Source: Bacteriovoracaceae bacterium (lineage in GTDB: Bacteria; Bdellovibrionota; Bacteriovoracia; Bacteriovoracales; Bacteriovoracaceae). Taken from it: DNA of 64,000 nt. This document shows positions 45,215-54,790 of the stretch, piece by piece. Within the stretch, counting starts at the first letter, position 1, and every line of letters begins with the position of its first letter. The notes beneath the pieces are model-generated. The model did no database searches and had not been told where the DNA came from. It worked only from the letters and a program-made list of their open reading frames with translations. The translations under genes and the position numbers were made by a program. The stretch spans positions 1 to 64,000 of the forward strand of contig JAHDBN010000011.1 in the NCBI GenBank assembly GCA_020630335.1, in the 5' to 3' direction.

Positions 45215-45736
45215 ATGGAAAACTTCGAATTAAATGAACTCTCTTCAAAGTGGTTAGAATCTCTTGTTATTGATGAAATCAATATGGAAGAAACAGGTGT
45301 TGTAAACTTCAACGATCACATTGATCCAACATTGAATTTAGAGGATTCATCCATTGATTTAGTTGAAAGTCTCAGATCTATTTTTGAATTTCATATTCAA
45401 AAATTTAACCAACTAAGAGGGGATACTTCTAAGCATATAAAAATTTTTAAAATATCAGATACTATAAATGACTTTTTAATTTTTAGAAATTCGTTAAAGC
45501 TTGTTGTTTCAAGACCAAGTAAAGACTTAATAAGTATTGGCTTTATGAATAATTCAGGAAATTTCTTTCAAACAAGAAACTCTGAAGGACTTCAAACTCC
45601 TGATGTTTTTCATGAACTAAAAGCTCATCTTGGAGCATTTAATAAAATTATTTGGAAATACAAAGGTGAAGAAGTAGATCATCAAGCTCTTGTGAAGTTT
45701 TATCTAAGTGAATTCATTAAACAATCTGCAAGCTAG
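45215..45736 (+). CDS. Cytosolic protein of unknown function downstream of 6S RNA
   Basis: A 173-aa acidic, soluble protein with no signal peptide or membrane helix. No recognised domain; the central part (KIFKISDTINDFLIFRNSLK) looks helical. It starts 56 bp after the 6S T-run. No ribosome site is visible and a TTATAC lies 4 nt before the ATG, so initiation is unclear. It ends before the bidirectional terminator. Confidence 0.6.
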   Translation: MENFELNELSSKWLESLVIDEINMEETGVVNFNDHIDPTLNLEDSSIDLVESLRSIFEFHIQKFNQLRGDTSKHIKIFKISDTINDFLIFRNSLKLVVSRPSKDLISIGFMNNSGNFFQTRNSEGLQTPDVFHELKAHLGAFNKIIWKYKGEEVDHQALVKFYLSEFIKQSAS

Positions 45737-45762
45737 AATTAGCTTTTATCACATTTTCATAT

Positions 45763-45795
45763 AAAAAAAGGAGCTCATGAGCTCCTTAATTTTTT
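45763..45795. terminator. Bidirectional rho-independent terminator
   Basis: A perfect palindrome GGAGCTCATGAGCTCC is flanked by an A-run on one side and a T-run on the other (AAAAAAA and TTAATTTTTT). It can terminate both the plus-strand gene ending at 45736 and the minus-strand gene ending at 45819. Confidence 0.85.
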
Positions 45796-45818
45796 GAATA
45801 ATATGTATTCGTTATTAA

Positions 45819-46964
45819 TTAAATATTTAAATTTAATGCTTTAATAGTTTCCATTGTAAGTCCACCACCTACAACTAAACCTCTAGATCTCTGAAAACTC
45901 TCAATCGCTCTATAAGTTCCAGGCCCAAGTCTTCCATCAGCTCCACCTGTGCTATGTCCTGCTCTTGTAAGTGCTTGTTGCACTTTAGAAATTGTTTGAG
46001 GTGTTGCATTTGTCTTACAAAGAATTTCAGACCAAAGAGTTTTTGAATCTTGAACCATTACTTTCTTAGTAATCGTGTCATACTTTGCAGCAATTGGAGT
46101 AGAAACAGTTCTTGGTGGTTCAACCATTTTTCTAATCTTTACTGTTTTGTATTGAGCTGGCACAGGAACAGTTTTAACTTGTGCTGGTCTATCTACAATT
46201 CTCTTTCTAACTGTTTTAAATTGACCAGGAATAACCTTCGTTTCAGTTCTCGCCGGCGCAACTTCTACTTTCTCATAAACTGTTTTGTACTGAGCAGGTT
46301 TTTCAACAAGACAAAGAGCTTCGTTACTTACTCCTCCTCCTCCTGAATTATCTCCCTTTTTCCACTCAGTAGTTGCTGGAGAAACCATAATTCTTTTTGC
46401 TACATTTTTATATTGAGCAGGAATTTTAACTAATTGCTCACTCGCTCCAACTACTTCAATTTTTTCTTCAACCCATTTATAAGTTGCTGGAATAGTAACG
46501 TGTCTTTCAGTTGCTTCTTGAACCAATACTCGTCTTTCTTCATATCCATATTTTGCAGGGATAGTTCTCATTGTAGAACTTTCAGGACTAACTACAATTC
46601 TTTCTTTTTGATAGCTATATTTTGCAGGAACAATAATTTTAGTAAAACACTGTCCAGGCCTAGCATTTGCTGGAGCATCATTTCCTCCAAAATTTGAAAT
46701 TGGTGCCGGAGCATTAGAAGCTTGAGCTACTTCTGTAACACTTGCAATTCCTCTTATAGATCTTCTTGCTTTATTAAGCCCTCTAGATCCTCTTCTCTTG
46801 TAAGTTGATACCTTGTTTCTAGTCTTTGATGTAACTCTCTTTACCTTAGCAGGAATTTCATCATCGAAATCTGTTGAATAATTTGCATAAGAAGTTTCAG
46901 CAAATAAATTCGAAGTAAAAGTTAAAGCAAAAGCTAAAACTACAAATTTAATCATTTTAGTCAT
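45819..46964 (-). CDS. Exported repeat protein with C-terminal peptidoglycan-binding domain
   Basis: About 381 aa from MTKMIKFVVLAFALTF; an AGGAG stands 8 nt before this ATG. After the signal peptide and a basic linker come eight ~20-residue repeats of the type PAxYxxVxxRVxVxPA (for example PAKYSYQKERIVVSPES, PAQYKTVYEKVEVAPAR). The C-terminus is a PG_binding_1-type domain (VQQALTRAGHSTGG, DGRLGPGTYRAIESFQ). The repeats may span the periplasm or act as an elastic spacer. A likely -10 TATACT lies at 47005-47010 on the minus strand. Confidence 0.85.
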   Translation of the reverse strand: MTKMIKFVVLAFALTFTSNLFAETSYANYSTDFDDEIPAKVKRVTSKTRNKVSTYKRRGSRGLNKARRSIRGIASVTEVAQASNAPAPISNFGGNDAPANARPGQCFTKIIVPAKYSYQKERIVVSPESSTMRTIPAKYGYEERRVLVQEATERHVTIPATYKWVEEKIEVVGASEQLVKIPAQYKNVAKRIMVSPATTEWKKGDNSGGGGVSNEALCLVEKPAQYKTVYEKVEVAPARTETKVIPGQFKTVRKRIVDRPAQVKTVPVPAQYKTVKIRKMVEPPRTVSTPIAAKYDTITKKVMVQDSKTLWSEILCKTNATPQTISKVQQALTRAGHSTGGADGRLGPGTYRAIESFQRSRGLVVGGGLTMETIKALNLNI

Positions 46965-47107
46965 GGTTAGTTCTCCTTTAAAAAGAATAATACTCAATGA
47001 TCATAGTATAACTCTCTAAATATTAGAAATTAAGGTTATTTTCCTACCCTATAATAACTGAGCTTTCAGCTATGCCATTTATGACAATTATTTTTGTTTC
47101 CCTGGGG

Positions 47108-48289
47108 CTAAATTTCTAAATCTGCCCAAATTGGCAAATGATCACTCGCTAGCTTCGTTTTATAAAACTCTTTGCTTACCCAAGCATAACATTTTTGATT
47201 TTCATTATTTTGATAGCTAACAAGAACCTTAGAAAATCTTTTATATTTCCTTGGAGTTCTTCCACAACCAAGGTCTTCTCTTTGCTCTAAAGGAAGATAA
47301 ACCCCTGAGTTTAAAATCTTAATATTATTACTCACTAAAATATAATCAAGCTGTGCTTGAAAATTATTAGTTTCAAACTTTTGTCCAATATATGTATTTG
47401 TGTGATCTTTAAGCCAAGGTGAAAATTTTTCATATAATTCTTTTAACTTTTTAGCACCAAGATTCGTAGATTGATAATCAACGTTCCAATCTCCCATTGC
47501 AATAAATCTTGATTTTTCATCCAAGGGTTTAATGGCCAGTTTGTGTTTAAATTCAGATTTACCTGTTAAGTACCAAGTTAAAAACTCTAACTGATCGTAA
47601 TTTCTTTTAAAGTTAGGTGTTAACTTGTTTCCAAATCCAAATGCTGGAACAGTATGTAACAAAATAATATGAACATCTTTTCCTAAGACATCCAGAGTTA
47701 TATCGGTAAAGTTTTTATCAAAAAGTTCCATGTCTAAGGGCAAAGAATTCCCAAGGGAATCTTTAAACTTTGATAAATTAATTTCAGGATTAAAATCTCT
47801 CCACTTAATATCTGAGAACACTTTCACACTTTTAATAGGATATTTAAAAATCCCACCAGTTGAATATTGACCTGGGATTAATCCAAAGTTAATCAGATCA
47901 GCTAATTGATTTCTTTCATCTTTATTTGGATCTAAAACATAAGCACCATTTTTTCTCTTCGCATTCTTACCTGTATTAGCTTCATTGAATGAGTAAAAAC
48001 TTTTATGAGGATCAAAACCAAACAACTTTGAGAGATTTGTTAAATTTTCTCCTTCAGTTGTAAAGGAACTATTAGGATTACCTATTTTATCAAATTGTAA
48101 TTCATTTATTGAAAAAATATCAGGTTTTAAAGACTTAACAATTTCGCTCGAAAATTTAATTTGAAGATTTTTTAATCCCGCTTTAACCTTCACACTATCT
48201 AATTCTTTTATATTATAATGAACAACTTTCAATCTAACAGCCTTTGAGCTACAGCTTGTTAAAATTGCAAATACTATAAGAAATTTCAT
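47108..48289 (-). CDS. Lipoprotein of the endonuclease/exonuclease/phosphatase (EEP) family
   Basis: A 393-aa protein with lipobox LTSC after a short hydrophobic N-terminus, so probably surface or periplasmic and lipid-anchored. EEP catalytic blocks are visible: NELQF (Glu), MGDWNVDY (Asp-Asn) and SDHLPIW (Asp-His). Such exported EEP proteins act on nucleic acids, phospholipids or inositol phosphates; which one is not visible. It may help an exported nuclease function. The gene is alone. Confidence 0.82.
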   Translation of the reverse strand: MKFLIVFAILTSCSSKAVRLKVVHYNIKELDSVKVKAGLKNLQIKFSSEIVKSLKPDIFSINELQFDKIGNPNSSFTTEGENLTNLSKLFGFDPHKSFYSFNEANTGKNAKRKNGAYVLDPNKDERNQLADLINFGLIPGQYSTGGIFKYPIKSVKVFSDIKWRDFNPEINLSKFKDSLGNSLPLDMELFDKNFTDITLDVLGKDVHIILLHTVPAFGFGNKLTPNFKRNYDQLEFLTWYLTGKSEFKHKLAIKPLDEKSRFIAMGDWNVDYQSTNLGAKKLKELYEKFSPWLKDHTNTYIGQKFETNNFQAQLDYILVSNNIKILNSGVYLPLEQREDLGCGRTPRKYKRFSKVLVSYQNNENQKCYAWVSKEFYKTKLASDHLPIWADLEI

Positions 48290-48437
48290 GAAGTTTCCTT
48301 TCCTGTTATTTTAGGTATTCATACTACGAGTAAATGCAAGCTACAAGGCATAGCGCTTTGCACCATAAGACTGTTTTGATTTCACATTACAAAGAGATTT
48401 ACATATAAGATAAATCAACAACTTAGGAGAATATTTT

Positions 48438-48962
48438 ATGAGAACAATCCTTTTATCATTTTTACTTTTATTAACAATCTCTTGTGAACACTTAACAACA
48501 GTATCAATTTGCGCTGATCAGAAAAAACAAAACTTAAATATCAAATCTGGCTTTCATACTTTATTTTCTTCTTCTAATGGGAATATTGAACCTGATTCTA
48601 AGACGCCTATTCAAATTCTTAAATATTGGAAAGGGCAATACCTTGTTCGCTTCAATTCATTATCTGATGAAGATGCCAAGCCAAGTATTACAAAAATGAC
48701 TGTTTGTGCTATAGCAGGGAAAACATTTGCTGAAATGAAGGCCAATGAAAAAGGTGAATATCGTTTATTTCGAGTATCTAATAAAGATAATGAATTAGTG
48801 TTAACAACTATGGAATTTAATTCTACTGAATTAAGAAAATACAATATTCCATTTAAAAGTGCCGTTTTTGGAAATCTTGTTGTTGATAATAGAAATGTCG
48901 ATTCATTATTAATTATTAAAGAGATTGCTAGTGAATCAGATTATGCTTTTCATATAAAATAA
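48438..48962 (+). CDS. Predicted lipoprotein of unknown function
   Basis: A 174-aa protein, LLLLTISCEHL giving a lipobox with Cys16. The rest is beta-prone with a few cysteines and no recognised domain. AGGAGA lies 8 nt before the ATG. It is followed by a gap of 55 bp and the DUF6624-like gene. Confidence 0.65.
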   Translation: MRTILLSFLLLLTISCEHLTTVSICADQKKQNLNIKSGFHTLFSSSNGNIEPDSKTPIQILKYWKGQYLVRFNSLSDEDAKPSITKMTVCAIAGKTFAEMKANEKGEYRLFRVSNKDNELVLTTMEFNSTELRKYNIPFKSAVFGNLVVDNRNVDSLLIIKEIASESDYAFHIK

Positions 48963-49017
48963 ATTATCAGATCTATTTTCCCTTGAATCAATTCCTATCT
49001 TTAGAGAAGATACCTCT

Positions 49018-49614
49018 GTGAGTGAAAAAATTAAAAATAAGCTTCTAGAAATGATTTCTCTTGATCAGGATGTTAGATCTAAGCTTGTAAATACTGGAGA
49101 GCTTTTTAATGGCTATCATCCTGAAATGGAAAAAGTTCATAATCAAAATGCTTTAAAACTAGATGAAATTATTGATCAAGAAGGGTGGCCTTCAGTTGAA
49201 ATGGTAGGAGAAAAAGCATCTGAAGCAGCTTGGTTAATCGTTCAACATGCAATCTCAAAACCTTACTTTCAGAAAAAATGTCTTAAGATTTTAAAACAAA
49301 AGATAAAAGAAAGTTCTGAAGAGTTAAAATGGATTGCTTTTTTAGAAGATAGAATAAATGTATTTCAAGGAAAGCAACAAATCTATGGAACTCAATTTGA
49401 TTGGGATCAACAAGGATTATTAAGTCCATATCCAATTAAAGATGAAGAAAATGTTGATCTACGAAGAGCAAAAATAGGGCTTGTTCCCTTGAAAGACAGA
49501 ATTAGGAAAATAAGAGCTAACGCACAGTTAGAAAATAATACAGCTCCAAAAGATCACAAAAAAAGACAAGAGCAGTTTGTTGCGTGGGCGAAAAAAGTTG
49601 GATGGAGAGAATAA
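49018..49614 (+). CDS. DUF6624-like protein
   Basis: A 198-aa protein with family blocks: IIDQEGWPSVEMVGEKASEA, WLIVQHAISKPYFQKKCL, and FLEDRINVFQGKQQIYGTQF. No signal peptide. Function of the family is unknown to me. The GTG at 49018 is the first plausible start in an open frame beginning near 48958; GAGAAG 10 nt before it may serve as ribosome site. It ends just before the tRNA-Val on the other strand. Confidence 0.75.
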   Translation: MSEKIKNKLLEMISLDQDVRSKLVNTGELFNGYHPEMEKVHNQNALKLDEIIDQEGWPSVEMVGEKASEAAWLIVQHAISKPYFQKKCLKILKQKIKESSEELKWIAFLEDRINVFQGKQQIYGTQFDWDQQGLLSPYPIKDEENVDLRRAKIGLVPLKDRIRKIRANAQLENNTAPKDHKKRQEQFVAWAKKVGWRE

Positions 49615-49616
49615 AG

Positions 49617-49693
<77 letters not shown>

Positions 49694-49741
49694 CTTAAAA
49701 ATTTAAAAAATTTAGATTATTTTAATACTTATTGCAAAAAA

Positions 49742-49817
49742 TGGAGCGGGCGAAGAGGTTCGAACTCTCGACCCCCAGCTTGGAAGGCTGGTGCTCTACC
49801 AACTGAGCTACACCCGC
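49742..49817 (-). tRNA. tRNA-Gly (anticodon TCC)
   Basis: Cloverleaf with acceptor GCGGGTG, anticodon arm CCAGC-CTTCCAA-GCTGG (TCC), TTCGAAC T-loop and encoded CCA. 76 nt. Confidence 0.95.
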
Positions 49818-49834
49818 ATATATTTATTGTTTTA

Positions 49835-49920
49835 TGGTGGCGCGAGATGGATTCGAACCATCGAAGGTAAAAACCGGCAGATTTACAGTCTGCTCCCTTT
49901 AGCCACTCGGGAACCACGCC
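49835..49920 (-). tRNA. tRNA-Tyr (anticodon GTA)
   Basis: 86-nt class II tRNA with long variable arm. Acceptor GGCGTGG pairs with TCGCGCC, anticodon arm GCAGA-CTGTAAA-TCTGC (GTA), TTCGAAT T-loop and encoded CCA. Confidence 0.95.
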
Positions 49921-49945
49921 ACAAGTATTAATGTCAAAGAGCTAA

Positions 49946-50021
49946 TGGAGCTGCTCACAGGAGTCGAACCTGCGACCGTCGGTTTACAAAACCGATGCTC
50001 TACCAACTGAGCTAGAGCAGC
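49946..50021 (-). tRNA. tRNA-Thr (anticodon TGT)
   Basis: Cloverleaf with acceptor GCTGCTC/GAGCAGC, anticodon arm TCGGT-TTTGTAA-ACCGA (TGT), TTCGACT T-loop and encoded CCA. 76 nt. First of the Thr-Tyr-Gly-Val cluster. Confidence 0.95.
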
Positions 50022-50108
50022 CCATTTAACTAAACTTATTAAAGTTTGGTAAGGAAATTTATAAACTTTAGCGTGTAATTTAGCAAGTATAAGCTGGGCT
50101 AAATTTTT

Positions 50109-50648
50109 TTAATTTATGTAGCTCTTAAGACAGGTATTTTGGATTGTATAGTTTTTTGTATTTGCACTAAAAGGAGATACTTTAAAGCAACCAGTAGCTG
50201 GATCAAGTTCTATTTTATACTTCTCACTTTCAATGAATTCCCTCTTGTGTTTTGCTGAAAATCTAAGCTTTAAAGTCTTAATTTTTTCAAGTGGAATTTT
50301 TTCACCTGCAATTTTTTCTTTAAGACATATATTTACTTTCTTCTTACATCTTCCAAAAGAATCTCTAAAAAAAGGAAAATTAATCTTTCCTGTTTCTTGT
50401 GTATGAATTCTGCAAGCCGCAGATGAAACTTTAATTGATTTAAATTTATTTTTAGCGCAGTATTTTTGATTCTTTTCAACATATTCAACGTAAGTAATCT
50501 TTAGTTTATCTTGAAAACTTGCACTCTTTTTAGAATATACTATGTAATCAATGTCTGAATACTCTACTTCTCCACCATTAAAGGCCCAAGCAACCTGATC
50601 AGCATAAGCACAATTAAAAATAATTAATAAAACTGCTAAAATTTTCAT
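50109..50648 (-). CDS. Small exported cysteine-containing protein of unknown function
   Basis: A 179-aa protein with a signal peptide (MKILAVLLIIFNCAYA). Seven cysteines in the mature part suggest disulfides. It is beta-rich and Lys-rich. No family recognised. It starts about 37 bp downstream of the methyltransferase gene's stop, in the same direction. Confidence 0.65.
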   Translation of the reverse strand: MKILAVLLIIFNCAYADQVAWAFNGGEVEYSDIDYIVYSKKSASFQDKLKITYVEYVEKNQKYCAKNKFKSIKVSSAACRIHTQETGKINFPFFRDSFGRCKKKVNICLKEKIAGEKIPLEKIKTLKLRFSAKHKREFIESEKYKIELDPATGCFKVSPFSANTKNYTIQNTCLKSYIN

Positions 50649-50685
50649 GGTTCACCTCTTTTTAAAGAATGATACCCCAGAAACT

Positions 50686-51432
50686 TTAATTACTTTCAGA
50701 GTATGTAAACTTTTCAAGAGCAATAGCTGCAGCTGTCGAAACATTTAACGATTTTATTTCTCCATAAGATTTAAGAGCTATGTGTTGATCAAGAGATCTT
50801 TCGACTGCGTGAGAAAGTCCTAGTTCTTCAGATCCCATCACCACGCACCATGAGTTTTTAATCTCTATTTCTTTATTTTCTACCTCTTCACTTAAGCCAA
50901 TGGTCACAACTCCTTTTGAAGAGATTGTTTTTAATGTTTTAGCAAGATTGGGAGTTCTTATGATTGGAATATATTCAAATGCTCCAGAAGAAATTTTGAA
51001 AAAACTAGGAGTGTAGTTAAACGATGCTTTCTGACCAATAATTAAACCATCTAAGTTATAAAACGCTGAAGTTCTTAGTATCGCCGCAGCGTTGTGAATA
51101 TCAGTAACTCTATCAAGAGCTAAGAATTTAAAAGATTTTTCTTTTTCTAAAAGCTTATAAAGATATCCATTACCATACTCTTCAATGGAGTTGGTCTTTA
51201 AAAATATCTCTCCTTGAAGTTTGGAGTTTTTTAATCCTTTTTCATTTGAAAAGCCAATAAACTTTTTAATGAGTTCATCTTTTTTCAAAGATATGAAATC
51301 TATTCTTTTTTGATACTTAGATTGAAATTTTTGAAAACCTTCTTGGGTTGCAAAAAGTTCTATTTGATTTCTCTTAGAATTATTTAGAGCATGATAAATG
51401 CTGTGATATCCAAGGATCAAATCAAAGTTCAT
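50686..51432 (-). CDS. SpoU/TrmH-family RNA 2'-O-ribose methyltransferase
   Basis: A 248-aa SPOUT protein. The trefoil-knot motifs are VTDIHNAAAILRTSAFYNL (motif 1), WCVVMGSEELGLS (motif 2) and IKSLNVSTAAAIALEKF (motif 3). An N-terminal substrate-binding domain precedes. It probably methylates rRNA (RlmB-like) or tRNA; the target is not visible. It overlaps the proS stop by 4 bp. Confidence 0.87.
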   Translation of the reverse strand: MNFDLILGYHSIYHALNNSKRNQIELFATQEGFQKFQSKYQKRIDFISLKKDELIKKFIGFSNEKGLKNSKLQGEIFLKTNSIEEYGNGYLYKLLEKEKSFKFLALDRVTDIHNAAAILRTSAFYNLDGLIIGQKASFNYTPSFFKISSGAFEYIPIIRTPNLAKTLKTISSKGVVTIGLSEEVENKEIEIKNSWCVVMGSEELGLSHAVERSLDQHIALKSYGEIKSLNVSTAAAIALEKFTYSESN

Positions 51433-53156
51433 GAAAGCTCTTTTATAGTATTTAAGATATTTTGTACTAACTCATCTCTTTTAATTTTTTTAACTTCTCC
51501 GTTTTTTCTCAATTTGATTTCAAGCATGCCATCTTCTTTATAATCTCTTTCTCCAAGTGTTAACCGAACTGGTACTCCAAGTAAGTCTGCATCCTTGAAC
51601 ATAGCTCCTGGCCCCTGGCCTCTATCATCAAAAAGAACTTCTACTCCAGAAGTTTTAAGCTCTTCATATATTTCGCTTCCTAAAGATTTCGTTTCATCAC
51701 TTTTTCCAATCACCGCGAAGTAAACCTGAAATGGCGCTATTGCCATTGGCCAAATCATTCCTTGCTCGTCATGATTCTGCTCTATTGCTGCAGCCATTGT
51801 TCTGGTCACTCCTATTCCATAACAACCCATTAGAGGATTAACTTTTTTTCCATTTTGATCTAAAACCTGAGCTTTCATCGATTTAGTATACTTTTCACCT
51901 AACTGAAAAATATGGCCAACCTCAATTCCTTTCTTTATTTTGATTTTACTCTTTTTATCTAGAGTTAAATCATTCACCTTTGCCAATCTTAAATCAACTT
52001 GTGTTTTTTTATTTGTGCAGTCTCTAGATGGAACAAATCCCTTAAAGTGATAATCTAGTTTATTCGCTCCTACTATATAACTTGCATCCATATTGATCGA
52101 TTTATCATACAAGACCTTAATTTTCTCACTACAGTTCATTGGACCGATAAAACCTTTTGTTAAGCCTAAGTCTTTAATTATTTCATCTTTTGTCATCGAA
52201 AGATAAGTACTACCTAGATAGTTTTTAAGTTTAACCTCGTTTAACTCATCATCACCTAATAATAAAATAAGATAATGCTCTTCTTTATTGTCTACTATAG
52301 AAGTATAAACAAGTGACTTCAGACTCTGATATTCTTTTACTTCCAATTTTTCACAAACATCTGCGATCTTTCTCATTTTAGGAGTTTCTACTTCTTCAAG
52401 ATCAGACATTTCTAAAAAGTCTAAACCTTCTCGGATTGTTTCTGCTCTCTCTATATTCGCTGAATAACTACCGTCTTCTGTATAAACAATATCATCTTCA
52501 CCAGTTTCTGCTATTACTTGGAATTCATGAGTTTTAGAATTACTACTTCCCATATTACCCGCATCAGCTTCAACTATCGCAAAATCAAGTCCCATTCTTT
52601 TAAAAATATTTGAGTAAGCTTGATACATTTCATCATATCCCTTATCAAGACATTCTTTATCAAGATGAAAGGTATAAGCATCTTTCATCACAAATTCTCT
52701 TCCTCTCATCAACCCAAACCTTGGCCTGATTTCATCTCTGAATTTTGTATTTATTTGATACAAGCTTACTGGAAGTTGTTTATAAGATTTTACAATTTTT
52801 CTAAAAATATCTGTTACCGATTCCTCGTTTGTTGGACTTAAACAAAGATCTTTTCCTGCTCGATCAGAAAATTGAATCATCAAATTTTCCATCAAATCCC
52901 AACGTCCTGATTCTTTCCAAAGATCCCCAGGTGTCACCATGCTCATTGTGATTTCTTGGGAGTAAATATTATCTAATTCTTCTCTTATTATTTTCTTTAT
53001 TTTATGAATAACTCTTTGAGCAAAAGGAAGATATTGATAAATCCCTGCTCCTGACTTATGAAGCATTCCAGCTTTCATTAAAAGTTGGTGTGAAGGAATC
53101 TCTGCTTCTTTAGGTATTTCTTTATAGGTTTGCCAACAGGCCTTAGATAATCTCAT
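51429..53156 (-). CDS. proS: Prolyl-tRNA synthetase (bacterial, with editing domain)
   Basis: A 575-aa class II synthetase. Motif 2 lies at KFRDEIRPRFGLMRGREF, GCYGIGVTRTM is motif 3, and an insertion of about 180 residues between motifs 2 and 3 is the INS editing domain typical of bacterial ProRS. The C-terminal anticodon-binding domain covers about the last 110 residues. It charges tRNA-Pro. First of a short run with the RNA methyltransferase. Confidence 0.97.
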   Translation of the reverse strand: MRLSKACWQTYKEIPKEAEIPSHQLLMKAGMLHKSGAGIYQYLPFAQRVIHKIKKIIREELDNIYSQEITMSMVTPGDLWKESGRWDLMENLMIQFSDRAGKDLCLSPTNEESVTDIFRKIVKSYKQLPVSLYQINTKFRDEIRPRFGLMRGREFVMKDAYTFHLDKECLDKGYDEMYQAYSNIFKRMGLDFAIVEADAGNMGSSNSKTHEFQVIAETGEDDIVYTEDGSYSANIERAETIREGLDFLEMSDLEEVETPKMRKIADVCEKLEVKEYQSLKSLVYTSIVDNKEEHYLILLLGDDELNEVKLKNYLGSTYLSMTKDEIIKDLGLTKGFIGPMNCSEKIKVLYDKSINMDASYIVGANKLDYHFKGFVPSRDCTNKKTQVDLRLAKVNDLTLDKKSKIKIKKGIEVGHIFQLGEKYTKSMKAQVLDQNGKKVNPLMGCYGIGVTRTMAAAIEQNHDEQGMIWPMAIAPFQVYFAVIGKSDETKSLGSEIYEELKTSGVEVLFDDRGQGPGAMFKDADLLGVPVRLTLGERDYKEDGMLEIKLRKNGEVKKIKRDELVQNILNTIKELS

Positions 53157-53196
53157 TATTCATAAGTAATATCTAATCGACTCTCAGTCAATTTTA

Positions 53197-54780
53197 TTAG
53201 ATTGTTTTACGAAAATGATAAAACAGAGTTCTATCTGAGGCACTCTTGCCATAATCTTTCATTTTTCGATCAGGGCTATCATTAAACTCATCCATTTCAA
53301 TTGTTTCATATACCTTACCATCTTCATCTACAAACTTTCCAAAACAAAGAATATAAAAGTGTCTGCCATCTGGCCCAAAACTACGATTATGATACCTAGC
53401 CTCATCAGCATTTAATTCAAAAGTGCTCCCATTTATATTTTCTACTTTAACTGAAAATTTTTCTTTAATTTTTTCATATCCTGAGACATGAAATCCCACA
53501 TTTACCATTTTACACTCTAAATCTACTATCGTGATTTCTTTATCCTCAAACTCTAAAGTTGTATCTTTTATATCGAAAACCATGCTATTTATCGCAATTT
53601 TTAAAGATGTATCCGACTCTCTTTCGAAAGGCTCAGTTTTTGATAAATCTTTTAACTTGGATTTATCAATATCTTGAGTTTCATTTAAATCAAAAAAACT
53701 ATAATTAATCTTAACATCCACAATTTCTTCAATTCCATTGCCGAGAAGAAAACCCACTTTTATCAATTTTTCAAAATCTTCCCTACCTGAAATAGAGTCA
53801 AGTCCCAAAGGTTTAAACCTTAATAAATGCCTAGTTTGAACAATCTCAAATGATAATTCTTCTTCTTCTAATTCATCACTGATAACTCTTGATGAAACAT
53901 AACTTAAGCCAAGAATAGGGGAATAATCATTCGCATTTTCATTTGGATTATCACTTGATTCAAGAAAGCTAGTTTTTCCTTCTCCAAAAGCACCTAAAGA
54001 AAGTTCTAAAACTTCTCTTGAATCGTCTTTCTGGAATGGTATTACTCTATATGGAATGTTTGCACTGATAATTGTGATTGAATTATCTCTTGAGTTAAGG
54101 GTTTTTATTTCGAGATCAAGGGATCCATCTAAAGTCCTTGCATTCCCAATTAATAATATGCTTTTTTCATCTTCAACTAAAACTTCAACTCCTGCTGAAA
54201 AACTTTTAACTTCTGCCATCACAATTTTTTCATCTATTTCAAGCCCCGGAATAACTAAAACATCTTCCATTGAATTTTCATAAGCAAGAGTTATCATTTC
54301 TCCATGAACATATGAACGAACCTTCTCATTTCCAGTAGTACCACCTACTCCTGTGCTTCCATTATTGCTCACTGTTACTAATAATTTTATTTTAAATTCG
54401 AAAGAAACATTGTTTTCTTCTAGGTTTAGAATTATTTCATCAACATAAGAAGAGGAGCTTGTAACAGAGTTTAGGTAAAAATCATTAATCTTATATTTCA
54501 AAACAAAGTTATCTTTTAAGACACTTGCATTTACATGTGAATGCTCTAAAGGTTGAAAAGAAGAACTTTTAGCAGTGAACGGAAATCCTTCTAAGCTAAG
54601 AAGGTCTATGCTTATTTCACCATCTGTTTTTAGTATATGAAGACTTTTATCTACTTCTATGTTCTTCCTTACACCATTTTCTTCTTGCCTACTATCTCCA
54701 CTAACACTTGCGACATCTCTTCTTTCAGGCGCACAAGATAAAGTTAGTAGTAATAAAATTAAAATTTTAAATGTTTTCAT
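53197..54780 (-). CDS. Large lipoprotein, paralogue of the upstream one
   Basis: About 527 aa from MKTFKILILLLLTLSCAPE, with lipobox LTLSC. This start is chosen because it gives a lipobox signal peptide; longer readings overlap the previous gene. The first ~130 mature residues (SIDLLSLEGFPFTAKS, HSHVNASVLKDNF, KYKINDFYLNS, VSNNGSTG) resemble the protein at 54791-55897, so the N-terminal domains are related. The rest is beta-rich and unrecognised. Probably surface or periplasmic. Ten bp separate it from its paralogue. Confidence 0.7.
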   Translation of the reverse strand: MKTFKILILLLLTLSCAPERRDVASVSGDSRQEENGVRKNIEVDKSLHILKTDGEISIDLLSLEGFPFTAKSSSFQPLEHSHVNASVLKDNFVLKYKINDFYLNSVTSSSSYVDEIILNLEENNVSFEFKIKLLVTVSNNGSTGVGGTTGNEKVRSYVHGEMITLAYENSMEDVLVIPGLEIDEKIVMAEVKSFSAGVEVLVEDEKSILLIGNARTLDGSLDLEIKTLNSRDNSITIISANIPYRVIPFQKDDSREVLELSLGAFGEGKTSFLESSDNPNENANDYSPILGLSYVSSRVISDELEEEELSFEIVQTRHLLRFKPLGLDSISGREDFEKLIKVGFLLGNGIEEIVDVKINYSFFDLNETQDIDKSKLKDLSKTEPFERESDTSLKIAINSMVFDIKDTTLEFEDKEITIVDLECKMVNVGFHVSGYEKIKEKFSVKVENINGSTFELNADEARYHNRSFGPDGRHFYILCFGKFVDEDGKVYETIEMDEFNDSPDRKMKDYGKSASDRTLFYHFRKTI

Positions 54781-54790
54781 TATATTTATC

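Noticed and set aside
46050-46697. Two plus-strand ORFs rich in Asn, Ser and Phe
   Set aside because: They are antisense readings of the repeat region in the 45819-46964 gene; the repeats make them long.
49729-49917. 62-codon minus-strand ORF across the tRNA-Gly and tRNA-Tyr genes
   Set aside because: It reads through two well-formed tRNAs and has no ribosome site or protein-like features.
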